The position numbers and the translations under genes were made by a program. The notes below the pieces were generated by a model. It worked only from the letters and a program-made list of their open reading frames with translations. It was not told the DNA's origin and made no database searches. Positions 40,890-64,000 of a stretch of DNA of 64,000 bases are shown here, piece by piece; positions within the stretch are counted from its first letter, which is position 1, and the number at the start of each line of letters is the position of its first letter. The stretch is from Elysia chlorotica (Eukaryota > Mollusca > Gastropoda > Plakobranchidae), in contig RQTK01000075.1 of the NCBI GenBank assembly GCA_003991915.1, forward strand, positions 55,544 through 119,543, given 5' to 3'.

Positions 40890-41230
40890 CCAGTTGGTTG
40901 CTAATCGTCCAACCACAGCACTATATAGACTATATTGTGGACGGACCCTAAGACTAAACTCCTACAATTGTACGTATTGCCACACAGAGACAGTTCAGGG
41001 AGACCTCCACTCCTGTCTAAGCTGGCCACGTTCTGACACTGATCCAAAATGTAGAGGACGAAATACCACAAACTCAGAGTATAATGTAACGGCTGAGACA
41101 GGACAGGTCTCCCCGCGCTGTCTCGTTTGTGGCGGCATATATAATTGTCAGACGCTATTCTTGGGATCCGTCTACAATAATATATTCTATGTGGTGCTGG
41201 GGTTGCACGTGAAGCAACAAAACAAATTAA
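40890..41230. mobile_element. two SINE fragments in inverted orientation
   Basis: A minus-strand tail/body at 40,890-41,035 faces a plus-strand body/tail at 41,088-41,230. Together they form an imperfect inverted repeat. Confidence 0.7.
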
Positions 41231-41344
41231 TTCATTTACCGTTCGTGGGTTTCAGAACCGCGAACTTCCCGATTGGTGAGGTAGAATGGAAAACAAACTA
41301 GAGGATGATGTAGGACAAAAAAAAAAAAAATGAAAGAGAGGTAT

Positions 41345-41990
41345 TCACTTAGTCGTAGAGGATAAAGGACGGAATATAGTTGTTTCCTTCACTTCGTCGT
41401 AGAGGATAAAGAACGGAATCTAGTTGTTTCCTTCACTTCGTCGTAGAGGATAAAGGACGGAATATAGTTGTTTCCTTCACTTCGTCGTAGAGGATAAAGG
41501 ACGGAATATAGTTGTTTCCTTCACTTCGTCGTAGAGGATAAAGGACGGAATATAGTTGTTTCCTTCACTTCGTCGTAGAGGATAAAGGACGGAATATAGT
41601 TGTTTCCTTCACTTCGTCGTAGAGGATAAAGGACGGAATATAGTTGTTTCCTTCACTTCGTCGTAGAGGATAAAGGACGGAATATAGTTGTTTCCTTCAC
41701 TTCGTCGTAGAGGATAAAGGACGGAATATAGTTGTTTCCTTCACTTCGTCGTAGAGGATAAAGGACGAAATCTAGTTGTTTCCTTCACTTCGTCGTAGAG
41801 GATAAAGGACGGAATATAGTTGTTTCCTTCACTTCGTCGTAGAGGATAAAGGACGAAATCTAGTTGTTTCCTTCACTTCGTCGTAGAGGATAAAGGACGA
41901 AATATAGTTGTTTCCTTCACTTAGGCCTAGAGGATAAAGGACGAAATATAGTTGTTTCCTTCACTTAGGCCTAGAGGGTAAAGGACAAAA
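41345..41990 (+). repeat. 44-bp minisatellite, about 14 copies
   Basis: The unit contains 'ttcgtcgtagaggataaagg' and 'atatagttgtttccttcac'. Copies are nearly identical in the middle, with A-for-G variants ('ggacgaaat') grouped at the right end. Confidence 0.97.
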
Positions 41991-43210
41991 TATAAATGTT
42001 TCCTGTCGCCCATCGCGCTCTGTAGACCTCTGTGTGAATGTGACGTTGTCCCCTCGCTATTCATTGTTCTTGCCTTTGGACTTTCACAAATTCTTTGTCC
42101 ACAGCCAAATAACAAACACTGCTTGCTCAAACGTAACAAAACCAAAACAGCAAATAACATTATTATCCAAAACTATAATGGGTTACTATGACTACAACAA
42201 AGACACGTGTGAAGGGCCAAAGTCAAAATAAAACTTGCCATTGTTTATCTTTGCGAACTTTTACAGTGAACACATCTCCATGAAAATAGAAATCCGTCCA
42301 TAGAGGGTTTCTTTTTTGTGTACTTTCGCTTGATTTTTTTTTAATTTGGTAAAAAAAAAAAAGGGGGGGGGTTGTAATTAATTAGATCATTGTATAATGT
42401 TTTCCAGGGATCACAGGAACAAAAAATAAACCAATAAATAATAATAAAAAAACAACAACAAAGCTTCACTTCGGTTGGGAATTTTCCCTGCATTAAGTTG
42501 TTTCTTTTCATTAAAAGCAGCTAGAAAGCAGAAATATGTACCAGACTACTTGGGACAATGTAGAAGTACATAAGTAGAACATTGATTGTTTGCATGCTGC
42601 ACCAGCGTGACGAAGAGGACACCAAAAGCAGAGTAGCGTGTTTACTTGGTACAAAATTTAACCAACAAGATACATATGAATCATTATCATAGTATCATAG
42701 TAAAAAAAGAAATGAAATATCACAACAATACTCTATTATTGATAATACTTAGACTGCATTTATTTGAAATTATGACAAGAACCTCAAATTCTTGCGAGCA
42801 GCAGTAGAACCTGAAATAGCTACCGTAAAGTTTATATGAACAAATAATTTTGAAAAAAAATAACAAACAACGCAAGATACAGATAAATGATACTGTTACA
42901 AAAAAAGAAATGAAATTTCACCAACAATATTTTTATTTACTACACTGGTAATACTAAGACTGCATATATTTGGAGAGTATAGGAGAGTCAAATCGCCGGT
43001 TTTCTTAGAAAACAAAAGCACAAGTCCTGTATTTGGGGTGAAAAAGGAGCCATTATATTTGTGTAGCTTTTTGTGAGTGATGCGGAGTCGGGTGCATCGG
43101 CAGCATCTTCCTGGATGGACAGAGCAAAGAAGTACCAACACAATAACCTTTCTTACAAGAGTCTCTATTTCAAGGATTTGCCTCTGTCCGCCCCTCCTCC
43201 TTCCTTTCTT
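41991..43210. other. non-coding DNA upstream of the GPCR gene
   Basis: AT-rich. It contains a diverged duplication of about 85 bp (42,690-42,775 with 42,893-42,975). A GC-richer stretch at 43,070-43,140 could be 5' UTR or promoter of the GPCR gene, but nothing proves it. Confidence 0.4.
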
Positions 43211-43503
43211 CCACTCTCAGCCTTAGTCTATCTGCCTGTATGTCTGTCTGTCTGTCTTTATTTTCCTCTTTTTCCAGCATGTCAGTCTCCCGCCTATGCG
43301 TCTGCACATCTTCTCTCTGTCTGTCAGACAGTCTGTCCGCCTTTCTGTTTGTGTGTCTGTCTATCTGTGTATCTGTATGTCTATCCGCCTGTCTGTCTGT
43401 CTGGCTGTCTGTCTGTCTGTCTGTCTGTCTGTCTGCCTGTCTGTCTATCTGTCTGTATATATGTGTATCTGTCTATTTGTGTATCTGTATGTCTATCTGT
43501 GTA

Positions 43504-43538
<35 letters not shown>

Positions 43539-43812
43539 GCCTGTCTGTCTATCTGTCTGTATATATGTGTATCTGTCTATTTGTGTATCTGTCTGTCTGT
43601 CTGTCTGCCTGTCTGTCTATCTGCGCCTGTGTATATTTGTATCTGTCTATTTGTGTATCTGTCTGTTTATCTGACTGTATGCCTATTTTGTCTGTCTGTC
43701 CGTCTGCCTGTCTGCGTATGTTTGCCTGTCTGTTTGTGTCTGTGTGTGTCTGTCTGCCCGTCTATCTGTATGTCTGTGTGTCTGTCGGTGGATCTGTCTG
43801 CCTATCCGTCTA

Positions 43813-43863
<51 letters not shown>

Positions 43864-43912
43864 TTCTGTCTATCTGTCTGTCTGTCTGTCTGTCTGTCTT
43901 TCTAACACTTTC

Positions 43913-43967
<55 letters not shown>

Positions 43968-43995
43968 GTCTCTCTCTCTCTCTCTCTCTCTCTGT
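43211..43995 (+). repeat. long (CTGT)n-type microsatellite
   Basis: Nearly 800 bp of CTGT units with CTAT, GTAT and CTGC variants, ending in (CT)n. The long Cys-Leu-Ser-Val open frames across it are a by-product of the repeat and not a gene. It ends about 150 bp upstream of the GPCR start codon. Confidence 0.97.
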
Positions 43996-44145
43996 GCCTC
44001 TCACGCCCCCCTCAACGCGTTCTTCTCTATCCACCTCTCTCCTAACAAAGAATCTCCACCTCACAGTTAGCCGGGCTGCTCAGTAACGGAACTCACAACA
44101 CTGTCTGGGTGGCCGAGTAAGCAGCACACAGTGCCTAAGCTGAAG

Positions 44146-49201
<5,056 letters not shown>

Positions 49202-49496
49202 GCAGTAACAGTGAAGTTCATAATGTTATCGTAAACCACCTTCAAAGACTATACTAGTCTCCTTTGGGGAAAAATATCAAGACACCTGAAACACTTCTCT
49301 TTGACCTCATGGCCATATTACACTAAAGACTTTTCTCGTTTATAAATTAAGTAACAAGTATACTACAAATCACACAAAAGAACTCAATATTACTCATTTG
49401 GAAATGGAGAGGAACGTGTTATGTCCATGGCGCCATTCGCCTTGTGATTTTGTGGGTATCGACTTTTAATTTTGTAATCGTTTCGATACATGAAAG

Positions 49497-49502
49497 AATA
49501 AA
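49497..49502 (+). promoter_or_regulatory. polyadenylation signal AATAAA (GPCR)
   Basis: First AATAAA downstream of the GPCR stop, about 300 bases after it in an AT-rich 3' region; a plausible mRNA end. Confidence 0.45.
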
Positions 49503-49881
49503 AGAAGAAAAAACTCGAATGTTGATCTAGCAATTATATTGCATAGTTAGAAAATTAGCATTCGTATTGTATTGATTTTACTCTTGAATTTCGTTCATTA
49601 TAATGAGAGAGTTGGCTACTATCTATAACGCAGTTCGTGTGACAAACACTCATAGAATAAAGCTAAGAGGCTGAACAGAACTCACGCGCTTCACCACTAG
49701 ATCTAGTCTTTTGTTACTAGCTCTAGACTGTTAGTGCCAATGGCGCCAGAAACATGATGACGTCAGTATTGATTCTACTGTAGCTCGTTAGGACCAGGGC
49801 TGAGTCGCGATTTAAACAGAAGCCACCAAAACATTTTGCTCCTCTTAGTATTTGTACATGTACTTAGTACCTCTCTGAACA

Positions 49882-50112
49882 ATGGCACGACATGGCTATT
49901 TTTCTTGGCGCATAGAAATCCCTGCAATTCGTATTTTTATTTGCTCGATGTCAACATTGCTGTTCAATCAACGAATAAAAAAGCACCGAAGAAAACAGCA
50001 ACATACAGTTACTGCAAGCGTGGCTACCCTAAACACCAAAGTCGCCAAATTAACTGAAGTGATCGCATTTTTGCATAACAGCAGTAATAGTAATCTATTT
50101 ATTTTAAACTAG
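49882..50112 (+). CDS. small open frame, 76 codons, unknown
   Basis: Starts in a reasonable context (gaacaATGG) and encodes a basic, possibly helical peptide (for example NQRIKKHRRKQQH, then VATLNTKVAKLTEVIAFL). A CRE-like 'tgatgacgtcag' lies about 125 bases upstream. I do not recognise it. Length and composition are within chance expectation, so this is only a candidate. Confidence 0.15.
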   Translation: MARHGYFSWRIEIPAIRIFICSMSTLLFNQRIKKHRRKQQHTVTASVATLNTKVAKLTEVIAFLHNSSNSNLFILN

Positions 50113-50570
50113 TGTCATAAATAGAACAGAATAAAACTCAGCAAGTATTTTTCGTTCAGCCTACAAACCGACAAGATAAAAGACACTGTCATAATAATAC
50201 CTAGTATTTTAGTGACATCGCTAAGTTTGGTTGTACATGCAAAATGGTGATTGTTTGTGTCGGTGATCCTGTCTGGGCTGCTAGCCGTTTAAGTTCTGAA
50301 ACAGCTTAACGTGACTTGTGCTAGGGCAAACCGCCATGTTGTTCAAAAACAAAGTCACGTGAAAATAAAGCGTCTCTTAATGAAAACTGGGGGACACTGT
50401 TTATTTATGTTTTCTGTTGGTTGAAACAGACGTACATTAAGCTAAAATTAGCATTTCCTTATTGAAAGGTGTCGAGCCTACAATTTAAGGATAACCATCG
50501 ACTTCAATACCGTTGTCTATAGAGGGAGGGAGAGAATTCTCTCCCTCACTCTGGGTTTAACGTCTCCCCA

Positions 50571-50625
<55 letters not shown>

Positions 50626-51384
50626 TCTCTCTCTCTTTCTCTCCATCTCTCTCCCCATTCCCCATCTCACTTTTGCTGTGCATTTCTTTTTCTCTCTATA
50701 TATATATCTTTCTCTCCCCCCATCTATCTATTTCTCTCTCATATTTTCATAACACAGTCGGCTAAACCCCACAGCAACTTGAAACACAACTTGAAGATAT
50801 GTAGAGAAAAAGAAAATCATTATAAAGTAAAGATTTAACAACACCAATGTAAAAAAGACTTTCATAATTTTAATTCAGAAGCACTGGTGTCAACAATAAC
50901 TGTGACTATAATATTTTATATTGCACGTCCTTACAATGAGAGAGTAGACAAAAACGAGGAGCTTAAACATTGCGATAACTCTATGTTTGAGGAGATAGAA
51001 AATACAATCATTGTGTCGTAAGTACAACGTCAGTGTAAACTTACAACTCGTCTTAAGACATAAGACTTGTTCTTCGTATTCTTCCGATGAGTTTTAAGCT
51101 TGCCGCTACGGTGTGCTGATAATCATAGATTGTAATGAATGGCACCAAGAACCTAGGAATGCTTTTCTCTCTAACCTAACTCTTCTAGTTGAATAACTCA
51201 AACAGTATCATTGTATAATTATTGTCTTGTTCTGACTGTCCAGTAAACCATCGTGCATTATTCCGAGTCAGTGACAAACAGTTTGGGAGTATTGAATAAA
51301 CAATATAATTATTATGTCATTGAATATCATTGGTAGAAAAAAATAACACTTCGACTTATTTAATTTTTGCTATATGAACAAGTT
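50113..51384. other. intergenic DNA with (CT)n array
   Basis: A (CT)n array at 50,571-50,640 followed by CT-rich DNA to about 50,740; otherwise AT-rich. No gene seen. Confidence 0.6.
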
Positions 51385-51630
51385 TAGCGGAGTTGAGTTG
51401 GTTCAATTTATTAACGTCCAACGTCAGCACCATATGGATTATATTGTGGTTGGATCCCAAGACTTGGCGTCTGATAATACCATTATTCTTGGGTCAGAAG
51501 ATTCTGACACCGAACAAACCAGTTACAGAGGACGAAATGAGTAAAAAAAAAAATCTGCCGATCGTGGGTTTCGAGTGGCGGAGCTCCCGATCTGGAAACC
51601 ACCGCTCTACTACTTGAGCCAATCCCCCCC
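51385..51630 (-). mobile_element. full-length tRNA-headed SINE
   Basis: Minus-strand member. Head at 51,545-51,630 with B-box-like 'ctcgaaacccacg', body, and tail 'gttggacgttaataaattg' at the left end. Confidence 0.8.
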
Positions 51631-51720
51631 CATTCCCCTGGGGGATCCTATACAGCGAGGACTTCAGCACCATGATGACCCCTAGCATAAATAGTTCACC
51701 GTCCTTTGAGACATAGTCCA

Positions 51721-51747
51721 CCCCCCCCCCCCCCCCCCCCCCCCCCC
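51721..51747. repeat. poly-C run (27)
   Basis: Twenty-seven consecutive C; on the minus strand a long G run. The exact length is doubtful. Confidence 0.9.
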
Positions 51748-52885
51748 TTTTACAAACGATACAACATATATGTACTGAATAAAATAAGTTATGGATTCCT
51801 CGTGGTATCAAAATAATTGTTGTATTCTAGCGTTATTCTATCTCATTTATATCTTCTTGTTATTTCATTGTCAAGTCAAAATCGAAAAGATACAACTCAA
51901 CAATTTTTCTCCTGGATAAGTACCTGGTTGATCTAACTCCGTCGAAAATAAGTAGGAGATAGATCAAAGCACACGTATTATGAGCCGAGGTTTCAGGTGA
52001 TTGTGAGTATGTGGAGATGATTTCCACGACTGACCTGACAAGTTCTACGTGATGCTACTACACTTACACAAATGGGGGGGGGGGTATCAAAAACAATACA
52101 ATGCACTTTGCCATTCAGTTTTGTAATGTTCTTGAAGCCGTTGAAATAAATTAATATCTTACACTCTGTTGTAAGAATAGTGTTTGGAGATTATGAACCT
52201 ATGACTGTGTAATAGAAGGGATGGAGCAGTCAAAAGGTCCCAAAATAATCGCAAGATTATGTTTTACGGCCCTCTATTTCATTTGTAAAACGCTACAGAT
52301 TTAGACTTAAGGTATCATCACTCAACTAAGGTGACGGATTGTAGATGAACACAATGTCGATTTCAACATTTAATTTCTCATCTCAAGTCAAATCAAAATT
52401 TAAATTTTTTGTAATCGAATCCGCTCTGGCAGATCCAATAAAAGAGAAAATTTCCCCGAAAAGTCCTGTAATCGCCTCCAAAAGTTGGGGTGTGTTTCCG
52501 CGCCGTCGGTCGTCTCCATATCCGGTCCGCAGCAACTTCCGGGAGACCGTGGGCGACGTTGATTGGTTGTTTGGATCTGGGATGTGAGCAGGGGAGAAAA
52601 CCGCATCTTTAAGACTGGTCGGTTGTAAACCTTGATCCCTTCTCCTTGAGAAAGCCACAGAACAGGCCGATACTCTGTGGTTTGCGACCTAATAAAGGAA
52701 ACACAGCATGTATGTACATTAAAATAGATTTATTTTAAAGATTGAAAAAGTCAGCCATATATTTTATTTACTCTAAACTAACGTTGTGAAACTGGATAAA
52801 ATTTACTTTTGACTCTAGCTCTCTTAGAGATCACGTCTTATGGCGGGTGTGGTTTATAGCTATGATGAAGGTAGCGAATATTATT
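51748..52885. other. non-coding DNA
   Basis: AT-rich except a GC-richer patch at 52,480-52,600, open in more than one frame but without a recognisable domain or convincing splice sites. I leave it unannotated. Confidence 0.4.
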
Positions 52886-52889
52886 TACA

Positions 52890-53640
52890 TAGTCCAGTTA
52901 ATCGGACAGGCTGTTACCATATATTCCAGATAATAGGACACGCTTTTACTAAATAGTCCAGTTTATCGGACAAGCTGTTACTATACAGTCCAGTTAATCG
53001 GGCAGTTTTTTAATAAATAGTTCAGTTTCTCCGACAGGCTGTTACTATAAATTAATCGGACAGGATATTACAATGCAATTTAGTTGAGTCGGACAGGCTC
53101 TCACCACATAGTCTATTTAGTTCAGTTAATAAAATTATTACAAAACAATATCATAGCCAAGCTAAATTTTTTATCTGCTAGCTCTTTGTCGCTACAAAAG
53201 TCTACTCACGCAGTAATGGATGGCCTACAAAATATTTCAGCAGTAAATAGAATACACAGTCCAGTTAATCGGACAGGCTGTTACTATATGGTCCAGTTAA
53301 TTGGACAGGCTGTTACTATATGGTCCAGTTAATTGGACAGGCTGTTACTATATGGTCCAGTTAATTGGACAGGCTGTTACTATATAATCTAGTTGAGCCG
53401 GACAGCTTGTTACCACATAGTCTATTTAATTGGACATTTTTTCCATTACACAGCCCAATTAATCGGAGAGGGTGTAACAGTTACCACTGAGTATTTCAGT
53501 TAATACTATATACCAATATCATAGCCAAGCTTAATTTGCATTTGCTAGGCGTGCTAGCTCATTGTCGCTAAACAAAGTTCTACTCACGCAGTAATGGATG
53601 GCCGACAAAAATGTTTCAGCAGTAAATAGACCATTAAAGT
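52890..53640 (+). repeat. 30-bp minisatellite, degenerate, with a duplicated spacer
   Basis: Roughly 14 copies of 'agtccagttaatcggacagg' plus 'ctgttactata'. A non-repeat spacer ('tatcatagccaagcttaatt' to 'gcagtaatggatggcc') occurs twice, at 53,148-53,230 and 53,518-53,605, so a higher-order unit was duplicated. Confidence 0.9.
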
Positions 53641-53781
53641 TCATTATGTTCAGCGATAAGTACACGTATGGTTAGCAATGAATAGAAAAACAACAAAATA
53701 AAAAAAAACACTTTTGAACTAAACTTCACTTTATGAAGTTACATTTCGAAACTTCAATATATAGAGCTTACTATCACAGAC

Positions 53782-62367
<8,586 letters not shown>

Positions 62368-63520
62368 CTGAGGGAAACAGTAGAAAGATTAGAGTTCTCA
62401 GTCTGGGATACGTATCTTTTTCATAGTTTAATACATATACCTATCTTGTAGATTTCGGCTATGCGTTTGTAATGACTAACTTAATTTCTACAAAGAGGTC
62501 CGAAAAAAACCCAACCAAGCGCCAGATATCCGAGGAGAGTAACTACTAATACAGTCTAAAAAGCTGGACATATCTTCTGCTAGGACGATCCAATAATATA
62601 TAGAGCTCCCACGGTTGAGAACTTTATATAGTTGTCGAAAACAAACTTCCGAAGAAAAGCACACATCTACCTTTTCTAATAGATGCATATTATGCATTTA
62701 TCTATCTAAAATACTAAACTTTATTTATCTAGTTTGTACATATATAACGATAAGACTTAAGTGCATGTGAAATTCGGAGCCTTTACTTTTCCTAATACAT
62801 TTATTGCGTTCGAATGCTGAACTGTATTAATATTTGGCCATAGAATTGCTCCTTCACCGACCATCCCCGCTTTGTATAATGTGTAGCAGTACGTAAACGT
62901 TTCAGTCGCTAGTCATGGAACCCGTCTGCGATATGACCAATTTTATAACGATTGATGTTAAGAGAACAAAAATGCAAGCCCAACCAAACCATCCCCCACT
63001 TAGAGACAGAAATCCCATTAGTTTGGCCTTGTTTTGTTTGTTTATTTCTGTTATACCTAAAACTTCGCTGAAATTGAAAATTTTCTCTTGGTTGATATAC
63101 CGTGACTATAAAGATAAATGCACCTTACTATTTAAGATCAAAGGGAAATAAGGAACTTAAAAAGCAAAGAGCGTAAAGAATAATAAAAAAATCACCGCAT
63201 TCAAGATTTTCATAAATGAATTTAAAGAATGCGTTAAAAAAAAAAAAAAGAAAGGTCTCCCATTCATGATTTTTTTCTCTCTTCGTCCTTCCTTCCTAAA
63301 TCTCTAAGCGTGACGGTAAGCTTAACACGTTGAAGCTGTAACTAGACTGCGCTTGTAGACTCTGGGCCAGACAAGCCATTGTGTCTCAGCCGCGATATGA
63401 TACGTGAATAGCATAGTCATATGCTGAGTAGGTTCAGAAAGCAAGCCTAACTGAATCATTGAGTTAGAGCCAATCCAAGCAAACTGCACGTCCAGTGTTC
63501 AAGTCTTTATTTTGGCGGGG
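62368..63520. other. non-coding DNA
   Basis: No gene or element recognised; AT-rich. Confidence 0.45.
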
Positions 63521-63524
63521 GTGG

Positions 63525-63703
63525 TTGGTTGAAGTTTGAGTTTTTGTTGGGTGCAAAGCGTCCAACATTAGCGCTATAATTATAGGATTGATTGTGGTCA
63601 GGTCTCATGACTAACGTCTGGCAATTTTGTTCGACCGTGCGATTTGAACTGTGGACCTCCCGATATGGAGACAAACGCTCTACCACTTGTGCCAGTTCGT
63701 CCG
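63525..63703 (-). mobile_element. tRNA-headed SINE, internally deleted
   Basis: Minus-strand head 'gaactggcacaagtggtaga' (A-box-like) and 'cacagttcaaatcgc' (B-box-like), joined to the tail 'ttggacgctttgcacccaac'. Most of the body is missing. Confidence 0.8.
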
Positions 63704-63714
63704 CGAGGGTGGCT

Positions 63715-63930
63715 GTTGAGGAGGTAGCTAAGTCGGTTTAGCGCGTGGCATCTAACCGGGAAGTTTCTAGTTCGAATCCTGGTCAGGCTAGGCTGTCTTC
63801 TGCAGTACAATGTACTGTTTGAGTCAAGGTTTAGTAAGCTACTGTGACCAGCAGAGGCGGAACTTGCTATTCTCCCCATTACGCATCTGTGTGGCACCTC
63901 GTACAGTTACCACAATACCCGTCGCCAGTT
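63715..63930 (+). mobile_element. second SINE type, tRNA-like head
   Basis: Head 'tagctaagtcggtttagcgc' (A-box-like) and 'ctagttcgaatcctggtc' (B-box-like), then a body different from the main family, ending in a short (tg)n. Lies back-to-back with the preceding SINE. Confidence 0.6.
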
Positions 63931-64000
63931 GCAACCTGTGTGTGTGTGTGCATATGTGTTTATAAAGAAATTGAAAATACACAGGTCTGAACATTTGACC

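Noticed and set aside
41345..41990. 44-bp repeats resembling a CRISPR array
   Set aside because: Head-to-tail satellite with no variable spacers.
43073..44086. 337-codon plus-strand frame rich in Cys-Leu-Ser-Val
   Set aside because: It is the translation of the CTGT microsatellite; all frames stay open because the repeat lacks stops.
52345..52658. Overlapping plus and minus frames of about 80-90 codons in a GC-richer patch
   Set aside because: No domain recognised, no clear splice sites, and both strands open equally.

Overview
This is a 64-kb stretch of an animal nuclear genome, most likely a gastropod mollusc. That placement is my inference. It rests on split genes with short GC-rich exons in long AT-rich introns with GT/AG borders, a very high density of (GA)n and (CTGT)n microsatellites and minisatellites, and many copies of a tRNA-headed SINE whose tail pattern I associate with mollusc genomes. 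Nothing looks bacterial: no operons, no CRISPR array, no rRNA and no genuine tRNA gene. A 925-base assembly gap lies at 1,345-2,269.

Three protein-coding genes can be reconstructed exon by exon with consistent splice phases. (1) Plus strand, 13,979-29,146: the last 507 residues of a single-pass receptor kinase with a tyrosine-kinase-type catalytic domain; its 5' exons are not visible. (2) Plus strand, 44,146-49,201: a complete four-exon, 403-residue rhodopsin-class GPCR, ligand unknown. (3) Minus strand, 62,367 down to about 53,782: a five-exon type II membrane protein with a small cysteine-rich module and a Ser/Thr/Pro-rich stalk built of 8-residue repeats. The genes do not obviously work together; two are cell-surface receptors and the third looks like a cell-surface protein.

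Layout: 1-2.8 kb, low-complexity DNA, gap and a 56-bp satellite; 2.9-11.3 kb, SINEs and a tandem segmental duplication (3,214-6,436 / 6,437-8,777); 13.0-29.8 kb, the receptor-kinase gene with a 1.3-kb internal duplication that copies one exon; 29.8-33.6 kb, AT-rich and possibly 3' UTR; 33.6-36.8 kb, LTR-retrotransposon remnant (LTR, tRNA-Pro-type primer site, 5' gag fragment) inside a rearranged duplication; 37-43 kb, satellites and SINEs without genes; 43-49.5 kb, the GPCR; 50-53.7 kb, repeats; 53.8-62.4 kb, the minus-strand gene; the remainder is repeats.

The most unusual signal is that several tandem arrays contain real exon edges. In the kinase gene, the acceptor plus first 16 bases of one exon is repeated about 10 times upstream of it, the donor edge of the same exon about 20 times downstream, the donor edge of the transmembrane exon 5 times, and the terminal coding exon several times with its acceptor and stop. 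The minus-strand gene has a duplicated acceptor edge as well. The result is strings of decoy or alternative splice sites; I know of no named system of this kind.
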